Assembly (NCBI GenBank): GCA_907165065.1
Contig: OU015551.1
Coordinates: forward strand, 2,418,001-2,482,000
From: Caprimulgus europaeus
Lineage: Eukaryota > Chordata > Aves > Caprimulgiformes > Caprimulgidae
Direction: 5' to 3'
DNA: 64,000 nucleotides
The notes beneath the pieces were generated by a model, which was given only the letters and a program-made list of their open reading frames with translations, searched no databases and was not told where the DNA came from. Positions 46,491-57,704 of the stretch are shown in pieces. Each line of letters opens with the position of its first letter. The stretch's first letter is position 1. A program made the translations under genes and the position numbers.

Positions 46491-46743
46491 CCCCTGCATC
46501 TCCTGCGGGTGAGCAGCAGCACTTCCAACCTCTGCAGATGTCCAGAGCTGGTGGTTTTTAGGGTTGTTGGGGTTTTTTTTTTCTTGCTTTTCATCCAAAC
46601 GCTGCTCGTGGCTGAGTGGAGCCAGGCTGGAGCACAGGAACATAAACACCATCCCTCAGCGGGGCTGGCCCTGGGACAGCAGCCTGCGCTCTGTAACACA
46701 GTCTGCCCTTGGCTCTTGGGGAGAGGAGAAGGCAGCTGTGGGT

Positions 46744-47012
46744 GTGGGGTGAGAAACCTCTCTGTGGGGTGAGAAAGCCATCCATGGGGTGAGAAACCCA
46801 TCCGTGGGGTGACAAACCCCTCCATGGGGTGAGAAACCCCTCTGTGGGGCTAGAAACCCCTCTGTGGGGCTAGAAACCCATCCATGGGGTGAGAAACCCA
46901 TCCATGGGGCAAGAAACCCATCCATGGGGTGAGAAATCCATCCATGGGGTGAAAAACCCATCCCTGGGGTGAGAAACCCCTCTGTGGGGTGAGAAACCCA
47001 TCCGTGGGGCAT
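46744..47012. repeat. 20-bp minisatellite
   Basis: About 13 units of TGGGGTGAGAAACCCATCCA with CCTCTG and CTAGAAA variants. It lies 250 bp from the 22-bp array. Confidence 0.94.
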
Positions 47013-47278
47013 TCACCCTGGTGAACCTGCACCCCAGGGTGCTGAGACCAGACAAACTCAAGCCAGGAGGGCTCGAGGTGCTGCAGGTGCACGCAGCTCC
47101 CAGAACAGCCTCTGCCAAGTGCTGCAGAACCTCGAGAGAGAGGGGTTTTTGGTTTTTTTATCATTGGGTTTGGATGGAAATTAAAAAGACAACCCATAAT
47201 AAGCAACAGGAGGAAGAGCAGGATGGGGAGAGCAGCTGGGCAGCGCTCACGGCGGAGGAGCTGCTCGCTCCTGACTTA

Positions 47279-47456
47279 AAAAAATAAATATATAATAATA
47301 ATAAAACATACACCCAAATATTATCATTATTATAATAATAATAATGATTATAATGATAATAGTAATAATAATAATAAATAATAATAAAATAATAATAATA
47401 AAAATAATAAAAAATAATAATAATAAAATAATAAGAATAAAATGATAATAACAACA
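47279..47456. repeat. (AATAAT)n trinucleotide tract
   Basis: Interrupted AAT/ATA repeats of about 175 bp. Confidence 0.93.
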
Positions 47457-47903
47457 ACTGCCCTCTCAAGGGCCTGGGCGCTTTCCAGCTCTCTCTACTA
47501 TAAAATTAAAATTAGTTTTGTAGCAGAAGCCTTCAGGAAAATTAAAAAGAAAGGGACTAGAGGAGTCAAAAGTGAGGTGAGGGGCTGCAGAAGAGGGTTC
47601 ACAGCAGGACTCGCCTTTCCCCAAGTGCCTGTTTGCACCCTGGGGTGGGAAATTGGGGGTTTTGGGGGATATTTAAGGATTTAGGGTGCTGTGATTCCGT
47701 GTGGGAGCTCCCCGGGCCAAGGGACCCTCCTCTGGCCAGGGGTGGGAAGGGGCTGGGGCACCCCAGAGCTGCTCTGACACCTTCCAGCCACACCCCCCCC
47801 CAGGTGGACACCCCCGACCCTCCGGAACCCCAAAAACCAGGCACGTGGGGGAAAAATACCCAACACAATCCATGTGTTACAGACCAACATGAGCTACTCC
47901 AAT

Positions 47904-48300
47904 TAATCTTTTCTCTTTTCTCTTTTTTATCTTTTTTATCTTGTTTCTTTTTTTTCTTTTTTCTCTTTTAAAATATTTTTTCTTTTTCTTTTTTCTCTTT
48001 TTCTCTTTTTTCTCTTTTTCTCTTTTTTATCTTTTTCCTCTTTTTATCTTTTTCGTCTTTTTTCTCTTTTCTCTCTTTTTTCTTTTTTATATTTTGATTT
48101 TTCCCTTTTTATCTCTTTTCTATTTCTCTCCTTTTTCTCTTTTTTCCCCTTTTTCTCCCTTTTTTCTCTTTTCTCCTCTTTCTTCTCCTTTTTCTCTTCC
48201 CCCTCCTTTTCTCCCTTTTTTTTCTCCTTTTTCTTTTTTTTCCTCTTTTTTTTATTTCTCTTTTCCCCCCCTTTTTATTTCTCTTTTATCTTTTTCACTT
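47904..48300. repeat. Homopyrimidine (CTTTT)n-like tract
   Basis: About 390 bp almost free of purines on the + strand, with TTTTTCTCTTTTTC words. A mirror-repeat texture makes triplex (H-DNA) formation plausible. Confidence 0.95.
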
Positions 48301-49344
48301 TCCCCCTCCTACCCACCAAGCACCGCCCTGTGCAGGGGAATCGCCCGACACCTGCCGGGGCCGAGCGCTGCGCCTGCTCATTTCTTTCTGGAGGGGTCCA
48401 GCTGGGATTTGCAGCCACAGAACTCCCCGAGCAGGTCTCGGGGTGAGCTGGGGTGTCCTGGCCGTGGGTGAGGGGTGGTTCCTGCTCGTGTGTCCTCTCT
48501 CCTGCGTCTCCCTCGGGGTTGGTTTCTGCCGGAGCATCGCCCGACCCGCGCGGCTCCGCTGCCGCCTGGGCGTGGAAATGTGGTTCCAATAGAAAAGCTG
48601 ATTTTTTCCCTCCTGTTTTCCATTTTCTCCAGCTCTCTGGGCTGTGGTGGGAGCTGGAGCTGGCCGGAAGAATGTCAACAATGCAGAAAGGGCAAAAAAA
48701 AACCCCAAAAGAATTAAAAAAGGATGGAAAATTCCCTACTCAAATCTCCAACAAAATCTCATCTGGCTCCTTCCTCATCGCCCCATGCGTTATTTATTGT
48801 TAATAATAATAAATAACATCCAACATCTATCAGAGGGGTGCTTGGAGGTTGGGTTTTGGGGTTGGTTTGGGGTTTTTTATCCGTGTTTATCCGTGGCCAC
48901 AGCTTTGCCGTTCACAGCGACACCGTTCCCTGGGAAATGAGGGTGTTTCACAGCCTTTGGGGAGAAAAACCAATAAACCAGGAGGTTTAGAAACAGGAGG
49001 AAATGTTTAAAACTTTTTCTCTTGGTTGTGACAAGAGCAAACAAAAATAATCTGAGTGTTGTGTTATCCAGGGATGAGTTATGGGATGGTTCATTGGGGA
49101 AAAATGGGTTTAACATCATTGTTTCCACTCGAAAGCGTTGGCAAAAAGGAGCGTTTCTTATTTCAGCAGGTCTGGAAACTTGCTGGGTAGGAAATGGGTG
49201 TCTTAATTGATCAAGAGTAATTAATGGTTGTGGCTTTATTTCAAACTTCAGCCTTTTTCCCTGCTGTAAAGAGGCTGCCACGTGGTTTCGTTCTCGGTTA
49301 AACAAGGCGCAGCCTCCGGCTTGGGGCCCAAGAGGAGTGGGGGG
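48301..49344. other. No gene seen
   Basis: Unique DNA between the pyrimidine and purine tracts. 48310-48580 is fairly GC-rich but shows no exon I recognise. Confidence 0.4.
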
Positions 49345-49912
49345 GTAAAGAATAAAAAAAGGGGAAAAAAAAGGAAAAAAGGGAAAAAAAGGAAAAAAAA
49401 CAGGGAAAAAAGAAAAAAGGGAAAAAATGGGGGAAAAAATAATAAAAAGGGAAAAAACAGGGAAAAAAGAAAAAAAGGGAAAAAACGGGGGGGGGGAAGA
49501 AAAAAGGGAAAAAACAGGGGAAAAAGGAAAAAATGGGAAAAAAGAAAAAAGGGAAAAATGGGAAAAAATTTTAAAAAGGGAAAAAACAGGGGAAAAAAAA
49601 GAAAAAAGGGAAAAAACAGTAAAAAAAAAGAAAAAAGGGAAAAAAGTAAAAAAAAGAAAAAAGGGAAAAATGGGAAAAAAATTTAAAAAGGGAAAAAACA
49701 GGGGAAAAAAGAAAAAAAAGGAAAAAACAGGGAAAAAGAAAAAAAGGGGAAAAACAGGGAAAAACAGGAAAAAAAGAGGGAAAACTGGGAAAAAAAGAAA
49801 AAAGGGGAAAAACAGGGGAAAAAAGGAAAAAAGGAAAAAACAGTAAAAAAAGAAAAAAGAAAAAAACAGTAAAAAAAAAAAGAAAAGGGAAAAAACAGGA
49901 AAAAAGGAGATT
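49345..49912. repeat. Homopurine (GGGAAAAAA)n tract
   Basis: About 565 bp almost free of pyrimidines on the + strand, built from AAAAAAGGGAAAAAACAGGG words. In effect the reverse complement of the texture at 47904-48300. Confidence 0.95.
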
Positions 49913-50345
49913 TGTTTCATCGCCACCGGTGGGAGCAGGGTGGGAGCGCACGGTCCATCCGGTTAAACCCGTTCCGGTATTGTCGGGTCTGCCCGACCGT
50001 CTGCAGAGGTGGATGCAATGCATCTGTATTTTAGATACTCTCTATTTATTCAAAGTAACTTATGTTATTTATTTAGCTGCCATCGCGTGCCATCCACGTA
50101 ACGCGTTCTTGTTCTCTTTCTCCTCTTTTTTTTTCTTTTTTTTAACTTTTATTTATTGATCCAAATGGTGCCAAGTGCAGTTTACATTTATTACATTTTT
50201 ACCATTTATTCTGAACGTTGAAGGGGGAGGAGGGAGGGGGGGAAAAAATGTTGTATAATATTATTTTTTTTAAACAAACCTCGGTGTGATGCTGTTACAT
50301 ATTCATGACAAAGTGAAAATAAAAGGAGGAATATATTGATTTCTT
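49913..50345 (+). terminator. 3'-UTR-like segment with AU-rich elements and AATAAA (candidate distal NRTN 3' end)
   Basis: After the purine tract the sequence becomes unique and 3'-UTR-like: repeated ATTTA cores (CTATTTATTCAAAG, GTTATTTATTTAGC, CATTTATTACA), a hexamer AATAAA in GTGAAAATAAAAGGAGG at about 50317, and a GT/T-rich region about 30-60 nt downstream. No other + strand gene lies upstream closer than NRTN (stop at 44072), so a 6.3-kb 3' UTR is one reading. A separate noncoding transcript or another gene's end are alternatives. Confidence 0.4.
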
Positions 50346-50674
50346 GCTGGTTATTGTCTTTTGCTGCTGCCTGTGGGGAAGTGATGGTGGAATGATGTTG
50401 TGTCCTCAATACACAGGTGGGGTTGGCCAAGGAAATGGGAAATTTGGGTGCAAAACAGCCCCTTTTCTTTCATTTTTTTCATCAGCTGCAAAATTAGATG
50501 GATGCAAATGAACAATTTGAGATGTTACCAGAGCTGGTTTGTTGCTTGGGTGGGTCCTGGCTGGTTAAACCACAGAAATAATTCTCTTTGCTCTCTTCTT
50601 GTAAAGATGCTTCCAGTTGGGTTGGCTCAAAGATGTGGCAATTCTGGCAAAATTCCCATTATGAAAAAGAAAAT
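50346..50674. other. No gene seen
   Basis: Unique DNA leading into an AT-rich microsatellite. Confidence 0.4.
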
Positions 50675-50866
50675 AAAAAATTAAAATTAAAATTAAAATT
50701 AAAATTAAAATTAAAATTAAATATAAATATAAATATAAATATAAATATAAATATAAATATAAATATAAATATAAATAATATAAATATAAATATAAATATA
50801 AATATAAATATAAATATAAATATAAATATAAATATAAATATAAATATAAATATAAATATAAATATA
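50675..50866. repeat. (TTAAAA)n then (ATAAAT)n hexanucleotide array
   Basis: About seven TTAAAA units switch near 50720 to about 24 ATAAAT units, with one interruption near 50775. Confidence 0.97.
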
Positions 50867-51198
50867 AGGTTTTGAGAAGGTCAGCCAGAAAAAAAATGTT
50901 TCAGTTGCTCACCTGGAAGCAGGGCTGAGGTTAAAATCATATTTTATAGGGAAAACATCCCAAAGTCGGCAGCAGGCACTGGCTGGGGTTTTATGCTCGC
51001 CTCATTAAGGTGATTACAGGGGTTCATATTTTGCTGTGGGTGAAATGTCGCCGAGTTCAGGAGGCAAAGATGGGTCAAAGCTGTGGAAAATGGGAGTGTT
51101 GGCACCAACGCTGCTGCCACACACGCACCAGTCCTGCTTGCTCCCTGCTACTGGTTTCCAGTAGCTCCGGAGGGGACAAAAAACAGAGGCAACTTGCA
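50867..51198. other. No gene seen
   Basis: Unique DNA. Confidence 0.4.
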
Positions 51199-51425
51199 GC
51201 TTAAGCCCCATTTTAGGGCATTTTAAGCCAAATTTTAGGGCACATTAACCCCATTTAACAGACATGGACCCCTTTAAATGTACATTTAACATGTGCTACG
51301 CCCCAGTTAACACACGTCACCCCCCATTTAACACATATTAACCCCACTGAACACACATTACCCCCAATTAACAGGTATTAACCTGTTTTATAAGACATTA
51401 CTCCCATTTAACACACATTGTGGTA
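51199..51425. repeat. Degenerate 20-bp TTAACACACATTACCCCC repeat
   Basis: About ten diverged units of CCCATTTAACACACATTA type; older than the other minisatellites here judging from the spread between units. Confidence 0.75.
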
Positions 51426-51519
51426 TTTAAGGTGCAGAGTATCAGTGTCCCTGACGCAGGGAATTGCCTCCATCCATGTCCTTTGAAAGTGCTACTCTCC
51501 AATCCAGTCTGTCCAGAAA

Positions 51520-51765
51520 AAAAAAGAATATATATATATATATAAAATATAAAATATAAGATATATATTATTTAAAATATATATTAATTTATATATAAAA
51601 TATCTATTATTTTATATAAAAAATCTTAATAAATATTTTATATTATATTTCATATTATATAGTATATATTTACATTATATGTTATAATAAATATTATAAT
51701 AATATATTATTATAATATTTTTCTATTAATATATATTAATAGAAAATATATACTTTTTTTTTTTT
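51520..51765. repeat. AT-rich (TATATAA)n tract
   Basis: About 240 bp of A/T with TATATATAAAATATAAAAT-type words. Confidence 0.95.
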
Positions 51766-51933
51766 TTACCCCACTAAAAAATAGGCTGAAACCAGTGCTC
51801 GTGGTGAGAATGGGTACAAATTCCTGCATTTGTTTGCAAAAGACCCCATTCCCAGTGAAGCCAGTGAGCTGTCCTGCTGCTCTGCCAGGCTTGGCACTGG
51901 ATAGTGAGGAATAACTGGGGAAAAGAGGGAAAA

Positions 51934-52224
51934 AAAAGAAAAAGAAGGAAAAGAAAGGAAAGGAAAGGAAAGGAAAGGAAAGGAAAGGAAAGGAAAGGAA
52001 AGGAAAGGAAAGGAAAGGAAAGGAAAGGAAAGGAAAGGAAAGGAAAGGAAAGGAAAGGAAAGGAAAGGAAAGGAAAGGAAAGGAAAGGAAAGGAAAGGAA
52101 AGGAAAGGAAAGGAAAGGAAAGGAAAGGAAAGGAAAGGAAAGGAAAGGAAAGGGAAGGAAAGGGAAGGGAAGGGAAGGGAAGGGAAGGGAAGGGAAGGGA
52201 AGGGAAGGGAAGGGAAGGGAAGGC
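51934..52224. repeat. (GGAAA)n grading into (GGGAA)n
   Basis: About 40 GGAAA units switch at about 52150 to some 15 GGGAA units; all purine on the + strand. The switch is sharp, a record of a point change that then spread by slippage. Confidence 0.97.
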
Positions 52225-52404
52225 TTTTGAGCCACAAAGGTTTCTAGCGGGGGTTTGGGAATGGAAAATAAGCTCTGTTTATATTCCCGCCCCGGTGGCA
52301 CCAGAGCGCTGGCAGGCGCGGGCGGGTCGCGGCGCAGCCACACAGCCGCGCTCGGGCCCCCGCGCTGTGAATGGTTCATAAAGCGTCCTGGGAGGCTCTT
52401 AAAG
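52225..52404. other. Short GC-rich patch
   Basis: CG-rich at 52285-52365 (GGCGCGGGCGGGTCGCGGCG) with a donor-like GCTGTGAGTG at about 52405. It could be a minor CpG promoter, but no gene is identifiable. Confidence 0.25.
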
Positions 52405-52642
52405 CTGTGAGTGTGCGTGTGTGTGTGACTGTGCACGTGTCTGTGTGTCTGTGTGTGCACGTGTGTGTGTGTGCGTCTGTGCACGTGTGTGTGTGCACGT
52501 GCGTGTGCATGTGTGTGTGTGTGTGCACATGCGTGTGTGTGCGTACACTTGTGTGTGTGTGCGTGTGTGTGTGTGCGCACGTGTGTGTGTGTGTACACGT
52601 GTGTGTACACGTGTGTGTGTGTACACGTGTGTGTGTGTCCTA
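52405..52642. repeat. (GTGTGTGCAC)n alternating tract
   Basis: About 235 bp of GT dinucleotides broken by GCAC and ACAC steps, mostly strictly alternating purine/pyrimidine, a Z-DNA-type sequence. Confidence 0.96.
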
Positions 52643-55009
52643 CCTACCCCCTCTGGGCAAGGAGAGGGTCAGTTTGGGGGTAAATGCGGCGTTTTCACGT
52701 CTCCTCTGTGGGGCTGCAGCAGCCCCTCACGGTGGCACCTCCCAGCTGGGTGTGGAGGAGGAAACGCCTCGGCCAGGAGGCTGCAAACCCCGGCACGGCT
52801 GAGCCGGGACACGCCGGACCGCGACTTCCCAGCGCGGTCTCCCAGCCGTGGCACAACCATCCCGGTGTTTCCCTCCATGAAGTTTCCCCCGTTACAGAGT
52901 TTCCTACGCGTGGTGGCAGCTTTCCCACCCCCTAACGGCATCAGCCTGCGTGTGGCTCCACGTTGCCCACGGGCATCCCTTCCCCAGGCCAGGGCAGCGC
53001 CCAGCCACCGCGGAGAGGAAGGGAGGGTTCCATGAGATATCTCATCCCACCAACCCCACGTCCCCTCCTCAAGGACCATGGCTCCAGCCTGGCTGGGTGC
53101 AAGCTCCTAACACCCCATGGTCTGCCCAGGAGTGCTTCAAAGGAACTATAATTCATATTTTGGTTGCCTTCTCAATGGCTGCAGCACAATTTGGGGGATG
53201 AGGGTCAGGTCAACGTTCATAAATCCACTCCCTACGCTTGCTCCTGCAGCCTGGAAGGCTGGCCAGCTTTGGGGTTAGCCAAACCCCTGCTGCTGTCCCC
53301 AAGGCTCACCCCAAGTCCCCAAATAAATAGCCCTTGGACCCAGGGGAGGGACAAGGCTGATCAGCTTGGCTGGCCTTGACTCGCCACAATAACCCCAGGC
53401 TGCAGCACAAAAGGAGAGCAGTGATCACCCTGGTGCTGTTGTTCCCCAGTTAATAGAGTCCAAAACCCCACAGATTCCTCTCTTTTTCAAGAGGTGTTAA
53501 GTGACTCCAGGGCTTGGAAGCAAAGGGAATTGGGCTGGGGAGGTTGGCAAGACAAAACTGAGGATTTCTTGCAGCTGTTTTGCCGAGGGGGTGCTCCCAA
53601 AATGCTCCCTGGCCATGGTGGGAGAGGCTGCAGCAGCAGGAGGCATTAGCAGGGATGGATAAATCATGTTTGACCTTCCCTGGACTTGGAAAATGGATTT
53701 TCCACAAGGGTAAATAGTCCAAATTTGGGAGAATTGACCCAAAATTGGCAAGATGTCTACTAAATGGATGTGTCAAGCGCTGTCCCCATGGCCCCTCCAT
53801 GCCAAGGAGCCCAAGGTTCATTCATGTGCTCTCCTGCCATTCCACACCCCCTCTCCATCCATGTCCCAGCCCCTTGTGTCACAGCACACGGCCACCTCGA
53901 GGCTGGTCACTGCTCCAAGGTGTGTGCGTCGCCCGTCATCGGCCGTGGAAATTGTTCTGCTTGCGAGAAAAACCCTCCCTGGCCTGGGGCTTCACTTCAG
54001 TGTTTCCATCAGGGAGCTTGGTGAGTCTGGAAAGACATTTCTGCATTTCCTTCCACTTAAAACCCACCCCCAGTCTCAACCTGGCTCTCCCACCCCCTCA
54101 GCACACAACTCCCAGGTTCCAGGTTAACCTCGACGGAAAACTTCCCAGTTTAACTGGTTTTGTGCTCCTCTGACAAACCTCCAGCCTTTGCTTCGAGTCC
54201 AGTCCCTCTCCTCCCCCTGTTCCCCGCAGCCAGCTCCCCTCCCAGCCCCACACCACAGGGGCTTTCCCCCATCCAGCCTCTTCCCAGCAGAAGTGCAAAG
54301 CCATCGGTGCTTCCTCGTTCCCGGGGCACGTGTGGCATTCCCAGGAAATGCCACCAGTGCCAGCTCCGCTGGGCTCCACCTGCCTGGCAAAGCACCTCAG
54401 CCTGGGGTGGTGGGGCAGGCTTGGGCCATGCTTTGTGCCTTCATTCTACATGTTTTTCCATTGAATGGTTCTTGGTGAAGTTTTCTTCTGGGAATTTGTT
54501 CCGTTGCTCTTCAAAATGGTGCAAGCCTGCAATTTCAGCTGCTCGTGACAAAACTTTGCCTCCTTGCCCTGAGCTCCTCTGCAGACCAACCTGAGGGAGG
54601 GTCTACAGCAACCTGCTTCACTGGGTGATCTGGGTGGGCTCCCCAAACCTGCTGCCTCATGGTTCATGCTGGGTAGAAGCACTGCAGGAGATCTCTGAGG
54701 CAGCTGGAAGAAAGTTTATCCCACAGCCATCCACAGTCTGGGCAGAAGAGAGGGATGTAGAGCAGCAAAGGCTCTGCCTGGAAACATCTCCTGCCTTGCT
54801 TGGCCATGGCAGCAGTGTTGCTCCTGGATGAGAAAAGGTTTGATCATTTCAGAGTGGCTTTGCTCTCCCTCTGATATCTAATCTAGAGCCTTCCTCAAAA
54901 ACTAAGAGGTTTTCTTTCTTACCTTTGAAGTTGAAAGGTTGGAGAGCATGAGGTACCTGAGTGGCACTGCACATGGTGTCCGTGACACATGCCTGACTAC
55001 TCAAAGGCA
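52643..55009. other. No gene seen
   Basis: 2.4 kb of unique DNA. Open frames here do not resemble known proteins; no tandem repeats or CR1. Confidence 0.4.
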
Positions 55010-55145
55010 TGCAAAAGAGCCAAACTAATTAAATGTTTTTAATGACACGGCTGCCTTACAATTTGCCACCCAATCAGCTCTGATGAAATGCTGTTGATGA
55101 CATTTGCTCCTTGCTAGAGCATTTACTAAGGAGAATTTCAAAGAG
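55010..55145. promoter_or_regulatory. Candidate conserved noncoding element
   Basis: Unique AT-leaning block with CAAACTAATTAAATG, TTTTTAATGACACGG and a CCAAT (CACCCAATCAGCTC). Enhancer-like texture only. Confidence 0.25.
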
Positions 55146-55336
55146 CCCAGGGTGTGTTTCCTTCCAGAGGACCATGAGCAGTCGTGAGCCCAACTCAAGT
55201 GACAAGAAACACCTTCCCCTTATGCCAGGCCAGGGGTTAAACCCAAGCAGGTCTTGAGGGAGATGGATTGAAGCTCCTCTTCATGAGCCTGCAGGTCACT
55301 CAAAGAATGAGATGCAAGCTGGAACCAAATTGCCTG

Positions 55337-55342
55337 TTTATT
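55337..55342 (-). terminator. Candidate distal polyadenylation signal of the fucosyltransferase
   Basis: AATAAA on the - strand in the context CATCTTAATAAACAGGC, about 2.4 kb beyond the coding stop. A nearer alternative AATAAA on the - strand is at 56206-56211. Neither is proven. Confidence 0.3.
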
Positions 55343-57704
55343 AAGATGTCAATTTAATGCACAGGGTGATCTCAATCATCATCACCAAACCTCCTCTGGG
55401 ATCAGGATTAATCTCCCTGCCCATGTGTGGCCACTCACTCTGCACCCAGCCAATGCCACCTTGGCTACTTGGAAACCTTGTTGACCAGGGGAGCTGCATA
55501 TCTGCAACAAGAGGCATCTAAACCCCCCTGGAAACAGTGGTCCTGCCCCAAAACACCCCAAGAACATCCCTTCCCCAGCCTACACCCCTTCACAACAAGC
55601 TACAGATAACTATTTCAGGTGAACTGAATGTGTCATCCAGGGGACTCCACACTGGGGTTTCTTTCTGGGAAGACTTCTTATGGCACTGGTGAAAGCCAAG
55701 AGCAAGCTCCTCTTGGTTGTGTTCGTGCACGCAGCATTCCTCAGCTCCAGCAGCTCCTGGAAATTTGCATCTCAGATGGAACACCCTGTGCAGGCAGCTG
55801 GAGGTGGTGTCCCTACACGCCGTGCTCTGTCACTGCTCGGTGTAATCACCCACTCTGCTTTGTCATATGCCAGCCAAAGGAAGCCCTGGAAGTCTCCTCA
55901 GTGGAAGTCTCGAGGTGGAAGGATTTAGCCCATGGATAGGTGTCATCTGCCACATCTAGCAGGAGCAGTGCAATGAGTGAACGTCCTGTGGAATATTCTT
56001 TATCCCTCATCCACATCTATTTCAGCTTAATCAGTAATAATTAATTAAGCTCTGAACTGAACTGGCTCTAAAGATGGGAAAAGCACCAGGGTTGGTTCAT
56101 GCATCCCAGAAGCTACACGCTAAAGGAGGAGAGATGTGTGTGTCTGCAGGCAGAGACAGAAGCATGGACACTACTATTTGGCAATAAAAATTGATTCCTC
56201 ATTAATTTATTGCTCTTCTTGGAAGCAGCCAGCAAGCCACATGACTAAAACAGGGCACATTTGTCTACCTGAATTTCCAAAGGGCTCTTCAAGAAGCTAA
56301 GTGGCCTCAGGAAGGTCCCATCTAGACAGGTGCTGTAAGGAGGACAGGAAAAAAAGAGGGGAGGGATAAAGGTTGAGATTTCAGAGTGAGGGATTTGATC
56401 TTAGGCTTGTGCCAATCAATGATTTCAACCAATTTGCAAAGCAGAGAAGAAAAAAAAAAATAATCAAAAGGTGGCAAAGGTTGCTGAGCAAAAGAAGGGA
56501 CTCACACCGCTAAAGGCAAGGTCCTGCTGATGGTTCTTCTGCTCCAGAGTGACCGTGGGAGGAAATGCAGAGGGAATTCTGTGGAAATGTTTGCTAAGCG
56601 CTGCTGATGGAGAAAACAATGGTATCTGTGTCTGCATGGCTGGACTGCGAGCTGATTTTCCTCGTGGAAACATCCTGGGGTCAAGAGAGACCTTTGAAAA
56701 CCTCAGCTCAAGGATCAGTAGCAGTCGGAAAAACCGAACTGAACGTCCAGAGGTATCGGCAGGGAGCCTGGGGGGGCACAGCCGTGTCCACCAGCTCCAC
56801 ACAGTGGGGCTCCCCTGCCTGGAAAGGACACAATTTCCAGTGATGGGCCCTGGACAGCAGCAGAAAGCTCAATAAAGGCCACATATCCAGGTTGGGTTTT
56901 TAAACACATGACCTAGAGACATCAGCTGATGGTCAAGGCACACAGGAGCTCATCATGTGCTGGCCCTGAGGGTCTCCTTGCTGCAGGGTGCTGCAGGCAC
57001 TAAAATGCACAGTGCCTTCAGGGGTATCCCTGGCACCCCACACCTCACCTGCACCCGTCTGCTGCTGTCAGACCCCTCCTCAAACCCACACGGCCTTGCT
57101 CACCTGTCCAAAGAGCAGCCTCGTGAAACACACTGAGTAGTTTGCCACCCGTTTAGCACCTGATGCAGCACCCCAAAAGCAGTCAGGGAGAGCCTGAGGC
57201 AGAGCAAGGGCAGGACTGGGGCTGTGGGGCTGGGGGTGAGGAGCAGGGCCAGTTCCTCATGCCGTAGCAAGTAACCCTGTGGTGTGGACATGGACATCCC
57301 TTGAAGCCACAGCTTTGCACTGTACAAAGTCCTTGAAGCAGGTTTGTGGCCAGTAGTGCTGTTTCACCTTCTCTTCTTGGCTACTTGCTTTGGCTCTCCA
57401 ACCTGTGGAGCTGCTCCAGAATTGTTTGCAGAGACTGGAGGTGGATTTCTCCAAAGATCAAGCTGCAGCCAACCTAACAAGTTGTTCAGGTAACGAATAG
57501 ATCAGCAAAAAAAAACCCCAATGTACTACTCTACCTGACAGTCTGTTCTCCAAGATAAAGACAAGCAAACACCTAATTGCTTCCTTGTCCTTGTTTGCCT
57601 CAAAGCTCCTCTTGTCCCTCCGTTTCCATCCAGTTCAATCAGCTCAGCAAGCTGCCACCTGACAGCAAGGACAAAGAGATCGCAGGGAGCCGAGCCAACA
57701 GCAG
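55343..57704. other. Presumed fucosyltransferase 3' UTR/downstream; no other gene seen
   Basis: Unique DNA. A homeobox-like patch at 55985-56060 (AGTAATAATTAATTAAGC) is CNE-like. AATAAA on the + strand at 56871 has no recognisable + strand gene before it. Confidence 0.4.

Noticed and set aside
48877-49926. 349-codon F/S/L-rich - strand frame
   Set aside because: Direct translation of the homopurine tract; not a protein.
55680-55928. 82-codon + frame with a hydrophobic start (LLLVVFVHAAFLSS)
   Set aside because: Looks signal-peptide-like, but there is no family match or transcript signal, and it lies in the presumed 3' region of the fucosyltransferase.
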